A stretch of DNA of 64,000 nt from Thauera sedimentorum (GTDB lineage Bacteria; Pseudomonadota; Gammaproteobacteria; Burkholderiales; Rhodocyclaceae). The translations under genes were made by a program, and so were the position numbers. Of this stretch, positions 8,675 through 18,000 are shown piece by piece; the stretch's first letter is position 1, and every line of letters starts with the position of its first letter. The notes beneath the pieces are model-generated. The model was not told the origin of the DNA. It ran no database searches and saw nothing but the letters and a program-made list of their open reading frames with translations. The stretch spans positions 496,001-560,000 of the forward strand of contig NZ_JACTAH010000002.1 of assembly GCF_014489115.1 (NCBI RefSeq), written 5' to 3'.

Positions 8675-9918
8675 ACACCTACTACTACCGCCTGCTGAAC
8701 GAGGAAGGGCGGGTGAAGAGCGGCTTCCTGCGGCTCGCGGTGGAGCGCGACTTCTCCGCCCGGCTATGGCTGGAGCGCCGCCACGGCGGGGTGGTGCTCT
8801 CCCTGCTGCGCCTGCCCGGCTTCCTCGGCGACGTGAAGAGCGGCCTGTTGCGCCGGCCGATGCGCCCGGAAGACCTCGGCGGCTTCCTGCGCGACCTGGC
8901 GATCATGACCGGCGCCGGCGTGCCGATGCTCGACTCGCTGCGCGCCATCGCCGAAGAAGGCGAGTTCTCCGGGCAGAGGCGCATCGCCGGCATCGCCCGG
9001 GCGCTGCTCGACGACCTGGATGCCGGCGCCTCGGTGAGCGAATCCTTCGCCCGCCATCCCGACATCTTCCCGGAGACCGTGCGCAACCTGGTGGCGATCG
9101 GCGACGAAACCGGCGCCATGGACCGCATGCTGATGGAGGCGGCCGAGCACATCGAGCGCCTCGGCAACATGGCGCGCGACGCCAGGCGCGCGCTGATCTA
9201 CCCGGCCTTCGTGTTCACCGCGATCATCGGCGCGGCGCTGTTCTGGATTCTCTATGTCATTCCGCACCTGAGCGGCCTGTTCACCCAAATGCGGGTGGAA
9301 CTGCCCGCCATCACCGTGGCGGTGCTCGGCCTGTCCGAATGGCTCACCGCGCATCTCAGCCTGGCGATCTGGCTGGTGGCCGGCGGCGTGCTGCTGGTAT
9401 GGCTGGCGATCCGCGAGAGCGGACGCTTCCGCCACGCCCTGTTCGCCCTGGCGCACCGGCTGCCGGTGGCACGGGTGATCGTGCGCTCGTCCGGCATGGC
9501 CTTCATCACCGAACACCTCGCGCTGCTGATCATCGCCGGCCTGGACATGGTGCGCAGCCTCGCCGTGCTCGAGCGCTCGATCGGCGACGAGTTCTACCGC
9601 AGCAAGATCGCCGAGGTGAAGCGCGTGGTCGAGCGCGGCGAACGCCTGGCCGCGGCGATGCGCCAGGTCGGCGGCTTCCCCGCGATGGCGGTGCGGATGA
9701 TCTCGGTGGGCGAGGAAACCGGTTCGCTCGACCAGCAGCTGCGCCACCTCGCCGCCGAGTACCGCGCGCGCCTGGACCACGTGGTCGAGTCGCTCGCCGA
9801 GATCATCAAGCCGGCGGTGATCCTGTTCGCCGGCGGCATCTTCCTGTTGATGGTGGTCGCGCTGCTGCTGCCGGTCTATGACCTGGTGCGCCAGGCAGTG
9901 ACCTCCCCGATGATGTGA
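8671..9918 (+). CDS. mshG: GspF/PilC/MshG-type inner-membrane platform protein
   Basis: 415 residues, the usual size for the family. Two T2SSF domains are visible: the first about residues 70-190 (RPEDLGGFLRDLAIMTGAGVPMLDSL, later IGDETGAMDRML) and the second about 275-395 (AFITEHLALLIIAGLDMVRSL, later ISVGEETGSLDQQL), each followed by membrane helices, with FVFTAIIGAALFWILYVIP after the first and IIKPAVILFAGGIFLLMVVALLLP at the end. This protein is the membrane platform turned by the MshE-type ATPase to push pilin subunits. The start overlaps the mshE stop (ATGA). Only seven bases separate it from the first large pseudopilin gene, so the whole set is one transcription unit. Confidence 0.92.
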   Translation: MNTYYYRLLNEEGRVKSGFLRLAVERDFSARLWLERRHGGVVLSLLRLPGFLGDVKSGLLRRPMRPEDLGGFLRDLAIMTGAGVPMLDSLRAIAEEGEFSGQRRIAGIARALLDDLDAGASVSESFARHPDIFPETVRNLVAIGDETGAMDRMLMEAAEHIERLGNMARDARRALIYPAFVFTAIIGAALFWILYVIPHLSGLFTQMRVELPAITVAVLGLSEWLTAHLSLAIWLVAGGVLLVWLAIRESGRFRHALFALAHRLPVARVIVRSSGMAFITEHLALLIIAGLDMVRSLAVLERSIGDEFYRSKIAEVKRVVERGERLAAAMRQVGGFPAMAVRMISVGEETGSLDQQLRHLAAEYRARLDHVVESLAEIIKPAVILFAGGIFLLMVVALLLPVYDLVRQAVTSPMM

Positions 9919-9925
9919 GGACCGC

Positions 9926-11857
9926 ATGAGGACTTCGCACCCCACCCCGCGCACCACCCAGCGCGGCATGTCGCTGTGGGACACCCTGTTGCTGCTCGGC
10001 GCGGTGGCAGGCCTGCTGGTGGCCGGTTTCGTGCTCAACGAGTCGTCCGGCGCGCTGCGCCGCGCCGACGACAATCGCGCCTTCCTCGACTGGGCCGATC
10101 ATCGCCTGCTGGCCTTTGCCGCCACCCGCGGCCGCCTGCCCTGCCCGGACACCGACGGCGACGGCCTGGAGAACTGCGCCGCCGGCGCCCAGAAAGGCTG
10201 GCTGCCGCTCGCCACCCTGGCGCTCGGCGCCGACGCCCCGCTCACCGGGCCGATCCGCCTGCGCTACGCGGTGTACCGCCAGGGCGGCACCCTGGACCAG
10301 GCCACCGGCCCGGCCAACGACTTCGAGCCGCTGGCCGACGACGACGGCAACCTCACTGCCGCGCGCAGCCTCGGCAACACCAGCGGGGTGGACTTCTGCT
10401 TCCGGCTCTCGGCGGCGATCCATGCCACCCCAACCACCGCGGCCGCCCATGTGCTGACCGGCGGCGCGCCCGCCAACGTCGCCTACGCGCTGGCGGCGAG
10501 CGGTGCCGGACGCGGCGTGGCCGGCAGCTTCGGCGGAGCGAACGCCGGCGACACCCCGGCGATGGAGCTGCCCTCGCGGACCCCGGATGGCGATTACGGC
10601 GACACGGTGCTGGTGCGCACCCTGCCGGAACTGTCCGACGCGCTGGGCTGCGCCGCCGCCATGGCCTCGCTGAACGCCATGTCGCTGATCGTCGAAGTGG
10701 TCGCCGAGGTCGACGACATGAAGACCTGGACCACGCTGAGCGCCGCGATCAACGCGGCGATGTCCGGGGTCAAGATCGGCGTGGCGCTCATCAAGGCTGC
10801 GCTGTCCGGCTACCTGATCGCCTCCGCGTCGGCCACGCTGGCGACGGCCAGCGCGGAGTTGAGCGCGGCGATCGCCTCCTGCGCGGTCCTGGTCGGCTGC
10901 GCGCTGATTCCGACCGCGGCCGCGGCGGTTGCCTCCGCCGCCGCCGCGATCGTGTCCGGTGCGGCAGCGCTCGCCCTCAACATCGCCTCCATCGTCCCGA
11001 TGACCGTCGCCCTGGGCCTGGGGATCGCGGCTGCGGTCAGGGCCGGCGCCGAAGTCGCCGCCACCGGCATCGACCTGAGCGATTCCCTGGCGGACATGGC
11101 GGCCGAGCGCGATCGCGCCTGGACCGAAGCGCATGCCGCACGCTTCGAAGCCCAACAGGCGCGTGCGCAGGCCTCCCTGGCACTGCCGGCGGTCAACAAC
11201 CGCTACGACGCCTTGTTCCAGATCGCCGAGGACGCGAACGGCGAAGACCCGCTGAGCGACAGCGACCGCGCGCTCATCGAGAACGCCGCGACCAAGGCGC
11301 GCGCACTGGTCGAGGCTGAACTGCAGGAGGGTGTCGCAGAGGGCAACTACGACTCGGCCCTCGGTGAGTACGCGGCGAAACTGATCGAAGTGCAGGAGGC
11401 CCGCATCGAAGTCGCGGCGGACCCGAACAACACGGCCAAGACCGACCACCTAGCCGCAATGGAGGCCGAGTTGCTTGCCGCCGAGAACGCACGTGACGCT
11501 GCTTATGCGGAGATGCTCGACGCGCGCGAGCGGACGACCACCGCCCGCAATGCGCACAACGAAGCGGCAAGTGCGGCCGCGGATGCCTTCGGCGGGCTGT
11601 CGGCCGGCATCCACAACTACTACCTCGCCTACCGGAACTGGCGCGGCCTGGACTACGTTGCCGCGGAACGCGAATCGCTGGCGGACGCCAAGGAGGAAGC
11701 CGCGCGCGGCATGGACGAGGTCTACGATCAGATCGCCGACAGCATCGCCAATCCCGACAACGGGACCAGCGGCGGCGGCACCCCGGTGTGGACCGGGGCT
11801 GCCGGCGTGCTTCAGGCTGCCGATCAGCGCGGCACCGGACAGCTGGTGACACCATGA
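9926..11857 (+). CDS. Giant pseudopilin-like protein, RLPCPDT family, Asp at mature position 5
   Basis: 643 residues, three to four times the size of an ordinary pilin. The leader ends at Gly14 and the mature start reads MSLWD, so position +5 is Asp instead of Glu; the hydrophobic helix follows. The head carries RLPCPDT at 70-76, the loop DTDGDGLENC with the second Cys at 84, GWLPLATLALG, RLRYAVYR, a VDFC segment and DGDYGDTV. Residues about 282-378 are a very hydrophobic Ala/Val/Ile block able to form several membrane or buried helices; residues about 385-580 are charged, Ala-rich and probably coiled coil; the end is Gly/Thr-rich. The largest member, lacking the standard Glu5, may sit at the tip like GspK, but that is inference. 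Function unknown. Its last codons overlap the next gene. Confidence 0.8.
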   Translation: MRTSHPTPRTTQRGMSLWDTLLLLGAVAGLLVAGFVLNESSGALRRADDNRAFLDWADHRLLAFAATRGRLPCPDTDGDGLENCAAGAQKGWLPLATLALGADAPLTGPIRLRYAVYRQGGTLDQATGPANDFEPLADDDGNLTAARSLGNTSGVDFCFRLSAAIHATPTTAAAHVLTGGAPANVAYALAASGAGRGVAGSFGGANAGDTPAMELPSRTPDGDYGDTVLVRTLPELSDALGCAAAMASLNAMSLIVEVVAEVDDMKTWTTLSAAINAAMSGVKIGVALIKAALSGYLIASASATLATASAELSAAIASCAVLVGCALIPTAAAAVASAAAAIVSGAAALALNIASIVPMTVALGLGIAAAVRAGAEVAATGIDLSDSLADMAAERDRAWTEAHAARFEAQQARAQASLALPAVNNRYDALFQIAEDANGEDPLSDSDRALIENAATKARALVEAELQEGVAEGNYDSALGEYAAKLIEVQEARIEVAADPNNTAKTDHLAAMEAELLAAENARDAAYAEMLDARERTTTARNAHNEAASAAADAFGGLSAGIHNYYLAYRNWRGLDYVAAERESLADAKEEAARGMDEVYDQIADSIANPDNGTSGGGTPVWTGAAGVLQAADQRGTGQLVTP

Positions 11858-12993
11858 GCGCACGAACCGTGAAACGCACGCGCCCGGCCCATGCCGCCCG
11901 CGGCTTCTCGCTGGTGGAGATGGCTGTCGTGCTGGCCATCCTCGGCACCATAGGCCTCGCCATGTGGCGGCTGCTGCCGGTCGCGGGTCAGGCCGCCAGC
12001 TCCGCCAGCGGACCTGCGGCACTGCTCACCCGCGCGGAACAGGCAGTCACCGGCTTCGCCCGCCTGCATGGCCGCCTCCCCTGCCCCGACACCGCCGGCA
12101 ACGGTCTGGAGAACTGCGCCAGCCCCGCGCAAACCGGCTGGTTGCCGGCGCGCTCGCTGGGCATCGTGCTGCCACAGCGCCTGCGCTACGGGGTCAGCCG
12201 GCAGAACACCGGAGGCGTCAACCTGACCGCCGCACAGGCGCGCTTCACGCCCGACTGGCCCGACGGCAGCAGTGGCACCGCGCTCAACGGCCTGGACCTG
12301 TGCGCCGGACTGCGCAGCGCGGCCCGCGCGCCCGGCGCCAGCGCCCTCGTCGGCGCGCCGGGCGGGGTGCCGCTGGCTTTCGCGCTCGCGCATCCGGGCG
12401 CAATCGATGCGGACGGTGACGGCAATCCCTTCGACGGCGCCAACACCGGCGCGGGCACCATCGCCGACCCATCGACCGCCCACTCGACCGCCTACGACGA
12501 TCTCACCCGCACGGTCGGCTTCGGCCGCCTGGCGGCCGGCCTGGGCTGCGTGGAGAAGCTCTCCGCCGCGCACGCGGCACATCGCAGCGCCTGGGCGGAC
12601 CACGACCACTACCGCATCGCCCTGGCCTACGAGCAGTTCCGCCGCTTCGGCGTCAACGTGCGCACCATGAACCGCGACATGGCGATCGCCAACGTCACCA
12701 TCGCCGGGATCGACCTGATCATGACCACCGCCACCTCGGCGATGTCGGTGTCGATCGCGGTGAGCGCGGCCGGCTCCGCCGCCCCGGCGGTGGCCGCGGC
12801 CGCCATCGCCCTGACCGCGGCCACCGCCAACGTCGGGGTGGCCAGCTACAACCTGGCCAGCGCCGAGGCGGCCCTGGGCAAGGCGAACCGCCAGTACGGC
12901 GCCGCGATCGCCTACCGCAGCGACGTCGCCGAGCCTCAGGCCGCGGCCTCGCTCGCTCGCGCCCGTACCCTTGATCAGCGAGGTCTGCAATGA
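11854..12993 (+). CDS. Large pseudopilin with RLPCPDT head and hydrophobic tail
   Basis: 379 residues, start overlapping the previous stop (ATGA). Prepilin site after Gly17 (RG/FSLVE) with Glu at mature position 5. Head blocks: RLPCPDT at 74-80, loop DTAGNGLENC with Cys88, GWLPARSLG, RLRYGVSR, LDLCAGLRSA, FALAHPGAIDADGDGNPFDG and TAYDDLTRTVGFGRLAAGLGC. Residues about 271-345 form an Ala/Ile/Val-rich hydrophobic region (begins near IANVTIAGIDLIM) followed by a short charged end. This is clearly a paralogue of the genes on either side, and the head blocks line up in the same order. The Asp/Gly loops look like metal-binding, most likely calcium, as in several type II pseudopilins. Role in the fibre unknown. 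Confidence 0.82.
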   Translation: MSARTVKRTRPAHAARGFSLVEMAVVLAILGTIGLAMWRLLPVAGQAASSASGPAALLTRAEQAVTGFARLHGRLPCPDTAGNGLENCASPAQTGWLPARSLGIVLPQRLRYGVSRQNTGGVNLTAAQARFTPDWPDGSSGTALNGLDLCAGLRSAARAPGASALVGAPGGVPLAFALAHPGAIDADGDGNPFDGANTGAGTIADPSTAHSTAYDDLTRTVGFGRLAAGLGCVEKLSAAHAAHRSAWADHDHYRIALAYEQFRRFGVNVRTMNRDMAIANVTIAGIDLIMTTATSAMSVSIAVSAAGSAAPAVAAAAIALTAATANVGVASYNLASAEAALGKANRQYGAAIAYRSDVAEPQAAASLARARTLDQRGLQ

Positions 12994-14171
12994 AACCTGT
13001 GCCGCGCGGCATGACACTCGTCGAACTGGCCGTCGTCCTCGCGGTGGTCGGCGTGTTCGCCCTGCTCATCGTGCAGTTGTCGGCGCGCCAGGTGGCCCAG
13101 CGCGACAGCGAGGCCGCCGACGCCATGCTGGCCGACGCACACAACGCGGTGCTGGGTTTCGTCTTCGCCCACGACCGCCTGCCCTGCCCCGACACCAGCG
13201 GCGACGGCAACGAAAACTGCGGCGCAGAGGTCGGCCGGCTGCCCTGGCGCAGCCTGGGCCTGCCCGCCTCGGCCGGCCCTGCGGTGCGCTACGGCGTCTA
13301 CCACGGCGCCGTCAGCCTGAGCAGCCCGACCGCCCGCCTCGAAACCCTGACCCTGCTCGGTTCCGCACTGGTGGCCAGCCATCTGCCGCCCGCGGCGAGC
13401 GGCCGCGGCCTCGACCTGTGCGCCTCGCTGCGCGCCGCGGCAAGCGCCCCGGAAGCAGAACGCCTGCGTATCGTTCAGGCGGACGGCAGCACGCTGCCCG
13501 CCGCCTTTGCCCTGGCTCACGGCCTGGGCAGCGACGCCGATGGCAACGGCAGCTTCTTCGACGCCAGCCACGGCGGCGCCGATCCGGTCTTCGAGGCCCC
13601 CTCGCGCGCGCAGGACACCAACTACCGCGACCGCAGCGTGGCGATGGGTTTCGACGCCCTGTGGGGCCGGCTCTCCTGCGGCGAGACCTATGCCAGCGCC
13701 GGGCACGCCCACCCCAACCATGCCGCCTCCGCGGCCATGCTGGCGCAAGCCTGGACCGACTACGCGACCCAGCTCGACATCAAGCACGACATCGCCAAGG
13801 CCTCGATGGCCAGCGCATCGGCCGCACCGCTGATCGCCGCCGGCGGCGCCGCCAAGAGCGTCGGCGACACGCTGCACAAGATCGCCCAGACCCTGCTCAG
13901 CAAGGGCACGCTGGGGCCGGCGCTGATGCCGCTGGCGGCCGCCGGTGCGATCGCCAGCGCGGCCGCCATCGTCGCCTCGGCGGGCAGCCCGATCGCCGCA
14001 GCGATCGCCCTGGCCGAAGCCGAACGGGTTGCCGGAGAAGCACAGAGCATCGTCGCCGGCTCGGCCGGCGGATACCTTCACCCGGCCAGCTTGCGCGCCG
14101 GAATCCGCAACAACGCCAGCGCGGCACACGCCGCCGGCCTGTTCGACCAGCCGGTCGGCCTTGTCCCCTGA
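12990..14171 (+). CDS. Large pseudopilin with RLPCPDT head and hydrophobic tail
   Basis: 393 residues, start overlapping the previous stop by four bases. Very short leader, prepilin cleavage after Gly7 (RG/MTLVE), Glu at mature position 5. Head blocks: RLPCPDT at 63-69, DTSGDGNENC with Cys77, LPWRSLGL, VRYGVYHG, LDLCASLRAAAS, FALAHGLGSDADGNGSFFDA and NYRDRSVAMGFDALWGRLSC. The tail, about residues 270-350, is Ala-rich and hydrophobic (for example LGPALMPLAAAGAIASAAAIV) with a final polar stretch. The order of blocks matches the two preceding genes, so tandem duplication followed by divergence is the simplest history. No known pseudopilin class that I recognise has this tail. Confidence 0.82.
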   Translation: MKPVPRGMTLVELAVVLAVVGVFALLIVQLSARQVAQRDSEAADAMLADAHNAVLGFVFAHDRLPCPDTSGDGNENCGAEVGRLPWRSLGLPASAGPAVRYGVYHGAVSLSSPTARLETLTLLGSALVASHLPPAASGRGLDLCASLRAAASAPEAERLRIVQADGSTLPAAFALAHGLGSDADGNGSFFDASHGGADPVFEAPSRAQDTNYRDRSVAMGFDALWGRLSCGETYASAGHAHPNHAASAAMLAQAWTDYATQLDIKHDIAKASMASASAAPLIAAGGAAKSVGDTLHKIAQTLLSKGTLGPALMPLAAAGAIASAAAIVASAGSPIAAAIALAEAERVAGEAQSIVAGSAGGYLHPASLRAGIRNNASAAHAAGLFDQPVGLVP

Positions 14172-14194
14172 ACGTTTCCAGGATACGCCAGCAC

Positions 14195-14881
14195 ATGAAT
14201 CGCCCCGTCATTCGCCGCTTTCACGGCCACCGGCCCGAGCGCGGCTTCACCCTCGTCGAGTTGTCCATCGTGCTGGTCATCATCGGCATCATCCTTGGCG
14301 CAGTCACCATCGGTCGGGACGTGCAGCGCGGCGCCGCCAACCAGCGCATCGCCACCGAGTTCGTGCAGGGCTGGGCGATCGCCTTCGACGCCTTCGCCAA
14401 CGGCAGCGGGCGGGTGCCGGGCGACCCGGCCGCCAATCCGACCGGCCTGGTCAACGGCGCGCTGGACACTCCCTTGTGCGGTGCGAACCTGCGCACCGAG
14501 ATGCAGGCCGCGGGCGTCGCGATGCCCGCCGGACGCGCCGAAGGCAGCGAGGATCTGGCGGTATACCTGGACGCCAACGGCAATCCGCGCCAGCTTGAGG
14601 TGTGTTTTGCCGCCCGGAGCTGGTCCGAGCCCGGCGCGGCGCCCGGCACCTACCTGGTACGCAACCGCAACGTGATGGAGCTGCGCGGTCTCACCCCGGC
14701 GCTCGCGAACATGCTGGACAACCAGCTCGACGGCAAGCTGGATGCACGCTTCGGCCGCCTGCGCGAAAACACCCGGGCCGCCGCCACCGGCACCGCCAGC
14801 GTGGCCTGGAGCGCCGCCCAGCCCGGCCGGGACGAGGCCCAGGCTCCGACGATGACCGCTTACCTGCGGATGTCGCGCTGA
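14195..14881 (+). CDS. Prepilin-type pseudopilin of ordinary size
   Basis: 228 residues. Leader to Gly17, then RG/FTLVELSIVLVIIGIILG with Glu at mature position 5 and a typical N-terminal helix. The head has the VPGDP motif (about residues 72-76) often found after the helix in bacterial pseudopilins, two Cys (in LCGANL and LEVCFAARSW), and no RLPCPDT block, hydrophobic tail or Asp/Gly loop. It may therefore be the main subunit or a different minor subunit of the same fibre. It is the last gene of the operon, 23 bases after the previous stop, and is followed by about 220 bases holding the promoter of the next gene. Confidence 0.85.
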   Translation: MNRPVIRRFHGHRPERGFTLVELSIVLVIIGIILGAVTIGRDVQRGAANQRIATEFVQGWAIAFDAFANGSGRVPGDPAANPTGLVNGALDTPLCGANLRTEMQAAGVAMPAGRAEGSEDLAVYLDANGNPRQLEVCFAARSWSEPGAAPGTYLVRNRNVMELRGLTPALANMLDNQLDGKLDARFGRLRENTRAAATGTASVAWSAAQPGRDEAQAPTMTAYLRMSR

Positions 14882-14948
14882 CCCCCAGCGCACACGCATC
14901 GCGGAGACCGGCACGACAACGAACCACCGGATGACGAAGGTATTGCAT

Positions 14949-14976
14949 TTGCCTGATGGCATAGCCTGCATATAAT
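14949..14976 (+). promoter_or_regulatory. Sigma-70 type promoter for the BTAD regulator gene
   Basis: A perfect TATAAT at 14971-14976 lies 16 bases after TTGCCT at 14949-14954 (four of six matches to TTGACA). It stands in the least GC-rich stretch of the region, after the last pseudopilin gene, and would give a leader of about 115 bases before the ATG at 15099. Confidence 0.6.
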
Positions 14977-14979
14977 GCA
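14967..14979. promoter_or_regulatory. Inverted repeat TGCAT-N3-ATGCA over the -10 box
   Basis: TGCAT and ATGCA with a three-base centre straddle the -10 hexamer. Further TGCAT copies occur at 14944-14948 and near 15000. A repressor bound here would cover the -10 box, so this may be an operator, possibly for autoregulation. No binding protein is identified. Confidence 0.35.
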
Positions 14980-15098
14980 CCGGTGTTTTGCACAAGTTTG
15001 CATTTCTCGCCCGAGAGGCGCGCGAGCACTGCATTTCATCGGACGTTCCCGGTTCGCGGGAGGTCGCTCCGCACATCCTGCCCGGCGTACCGTCCCCT

Positions 15099-18000
15099 AT
15101 GACCAAAGCGCAAGACCCGACGATATCGAGCGATCCCCTGTACGTGGCGCTGCTCGGCCCCGGGCGCATCACCCAGGGGCCGCACGAGCTCACCTCCGGC
15201 ATCAAGTACCGGCGCACCCTGGCCCTGCTCGCCTATCTGATGATCGAGCGCAATGCGCACCATAGCCGGGACCATCTCGCCGACCTGCTGTGGCCGCGGC
15301 TGCCGCTCGAGGCCGCACGCGCCAACCTGCGGCAAGTACTGGGCAACCTTGCGCGCCTGACCCCGGATGCCGCCACCCGGTTTCCGGGACTGGAAGTCAC
15401 ACGTTACACCGTGGCCATGTCGGACCACCCCGCCGTCCGCCTCGATCTCGGGTGGCTGGAGCTGTCCCCGCAGCAGATCTGCCAAGGCTGCGTCGAGCGG
15501 ACCTGCGCGCTGACCCTGCCGGACGGCAGCCTGCCCCCGGGAATCGGGCAGGATCTGCTGGCCGGATTCGCGCTCAGCGGTGCCGACGGTTTCGAGGAAT
15601 GGCTGGAAGGGCAGCGCCTCTTCTACCGCCATCGCAGCGTCGATCTGCTGCGCCGTTTGACCGAATGTGCGGAGAACACCCTGCGGCCCGAGCTGGCGCT
15701 CGACCTGGCACGCCGCCTGGAGATGCTCGACCCGCTCGACGAACCCAACCAGCGTAGCCTGATGCGCGCGCTGGCCATGACGGGCCGGCCCGATCGCGCG
15801 CTGCAGCAGTTCGACACCTTCGCCAAGCGCATCGAGCGCGAACTCGGCGTCACCCCGGACGCGGAGACCTGCCGTCTGCGCGCCGACATCGCCGAAGGCG
15901 CGATCAGCCCGGCCGAACAGCCCGGCGAGCGCACGGACGAGCAGCTGGCGAGCGCGCGTCACGACGAGCACCGCATGCTCACGGTGATGTGCTGCGAGTG
16001 TGTCGCCCCCTTGCACGATCTGGAAAACAACGTGGCGCGCAACCGTGCGCTCCGCCTCCAGGCGATCGAATGCCTGGCCGGCTATGGCGGGCATGTGGTC
16101 TCGGCACCGGGCAAGGCCCTGATGGCCTACTTCGGCTGGCCGCGTGCGCGCGATTCGGCCCAGGCCGACGCACTGCGCGCCGCGCTCGCGGTGCAACGGC
16201 GCTTTGCCAGCGTTGCGCAGGTGCGCGCCGGCCTGCATTGCGGGCACACCATCAGCGGCGAGAATCCCGACGAGCTGGGCGAACTGAGCGAAGCCGCAAT
16301 GCAGCTGCGCCTGCTGGCGCTGGACGGCGAGGTGCTCGCGAGCGCGGCCATGATGGCCGTGGCCGGCGACCGCTTCGAGTACGAGCCCGTCGTCGCCGTC
16401 GAGCAGGTGTCGATGCCCTCACTCGGCACCGTCCACCGCGTGCGCTCGGAGCGCACGCCGCCGCCGCTGGCCGAGTCGGACCGCGACGTGATGATCGGCC
16501 GCAGCACCGAACTCGGCGAGTTGCTCGCGCATTGGGAGGAAACCCGCCGCCACCATGGGCGGCTGGTCCTGGTGAGCGGCGAGCCGGGGATAGGCAAGTC
16601 CACCCTGGCGGCCCATTTCGCCCGCTACGTGGCCGACACCGGGGGGGCGATCCGCGCCTTCACCTGCCGCCCCGAGCTGCGCCTGTCACCGCTCGCCCCG
16701 CTGGCCGGCATGTTCGAGGCGCGCTGCGGCATCGGGCCGGACGATCCGCCGGCGACCCGCCGGCAGAAGCTGCGCGACTTCCTCCAGCGCGACTGGAGCG
16801 ACCGCGCCGACGAGGCCTTCCCGCTGCTGACCGACCTCCTCGACCCCGATGCGGACGCCATCCACAACAAGGAGGGGCTGTTCCGCCTGATCCTCGGCAT
16901 GTTCGCCAGCCTGGGCAAACGCAGCCCCCTGCTGCTGGTGCTCGAGGACGCGCACTGGGCCGACGCGGCGACGCTGGAGTTCCTCGACCGCCTGAAGCTG
17001 ACCGACCTGCCGATCATGGCGCTGACGGTCAGCCGCGAGGAGGGTTCGCTCTTCGACAGCGTGCCCCACGCCGCACGGATCGCGCTCGGGCCGCTGGCGG
17101 ACACCTCGGCGCTGGCGCTGCTGCAGTCGCTGCCGGCGACCTCCGCCGTTCCGGCCGAGCAGTTGAACGAGCTGGCCCGCCGGGCCGGCGGGATTCCCCT
17201 CTACCTGCGCGAACTGGCGGCCCTTGCCGGCGAACTGGAGGGTGGCGGCGACCTGGCCGGCATTCCGGACACCCTGCAGGCCGTCCTGCGCCAGCGGATC
17301 GACAGCACCGGCGACGACGCCACCGTTCTGTGCGCGGCATCGGTGATCGGCCAGCAGTTCGACCTCGACCTCCTGAACGAGATCGTCGGCCGGCAGGAAC
17401 TCCTGCACGCCGCATTGCAGCGCCTTGCGACAGCAGGCTTGCTGATTGCCGAACGGGACGGACGCTTCCGCTTCTCGCACGCCCTAGTGCGCGATGCCGC
17501 CTATCAGTCGATGACCCGGCTGCGCCGCAACGCCCTGCATCTGCGGGTGGCCACCGCGCTGTCGGCGATCTTCCCCAAGATCGCCGAGACCCGCCCCGAA
17601 GTAGTCGCATGGCACTGTACTGCGGGGGGAGACCCGCGCCATGGCCTGTTCTGGTGGGAGAAGGCCGGCAGACTTGCCGGGCGCCGGCAGGCGGCTGCGG
17701 ACGCGGTGGGTCACTATCGCAACGCGCTCGACCTCGTCGAAGCCCACCCGCAGCTCACCGACGCCGCCGGCCGCCTGGCGCTGATGTTCGATCTGGGCGA
17801 TGCGCTGATCCTCTCGGAAGGTTTCGGCTCGCTGAACGCCCGCCGGCTGATGGAGCAGGCACTCGCCATCGCCACCGAAGCCGGCGACCAGGGCGCGCGC
17901 TTCATGGCATTGGCGAGGATGTACCAGAGCGACAGCTCGCACAGCGAGCATGCCCGCGGCCTGGACACCGCCTTCACCCTGGAGGCGGAGGCGCGGACCA

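Noticed and set aside
14195..14881. The last pseudopilin as a fifth RLPCPDT protein
   Set aside because: It has a normal prepilin leader, but no RLPCPDT, no Asp/Gly loop and no hydrophobic tail; its VPGDP motif is of the common pseudopilin kind.
14988..15098. TTG start 37 codons upstream of the BTAD regulator
   Set aside because: It begins only about five bases after the expected transcript start, has no ribosome site, and adds sequence without family similarity.
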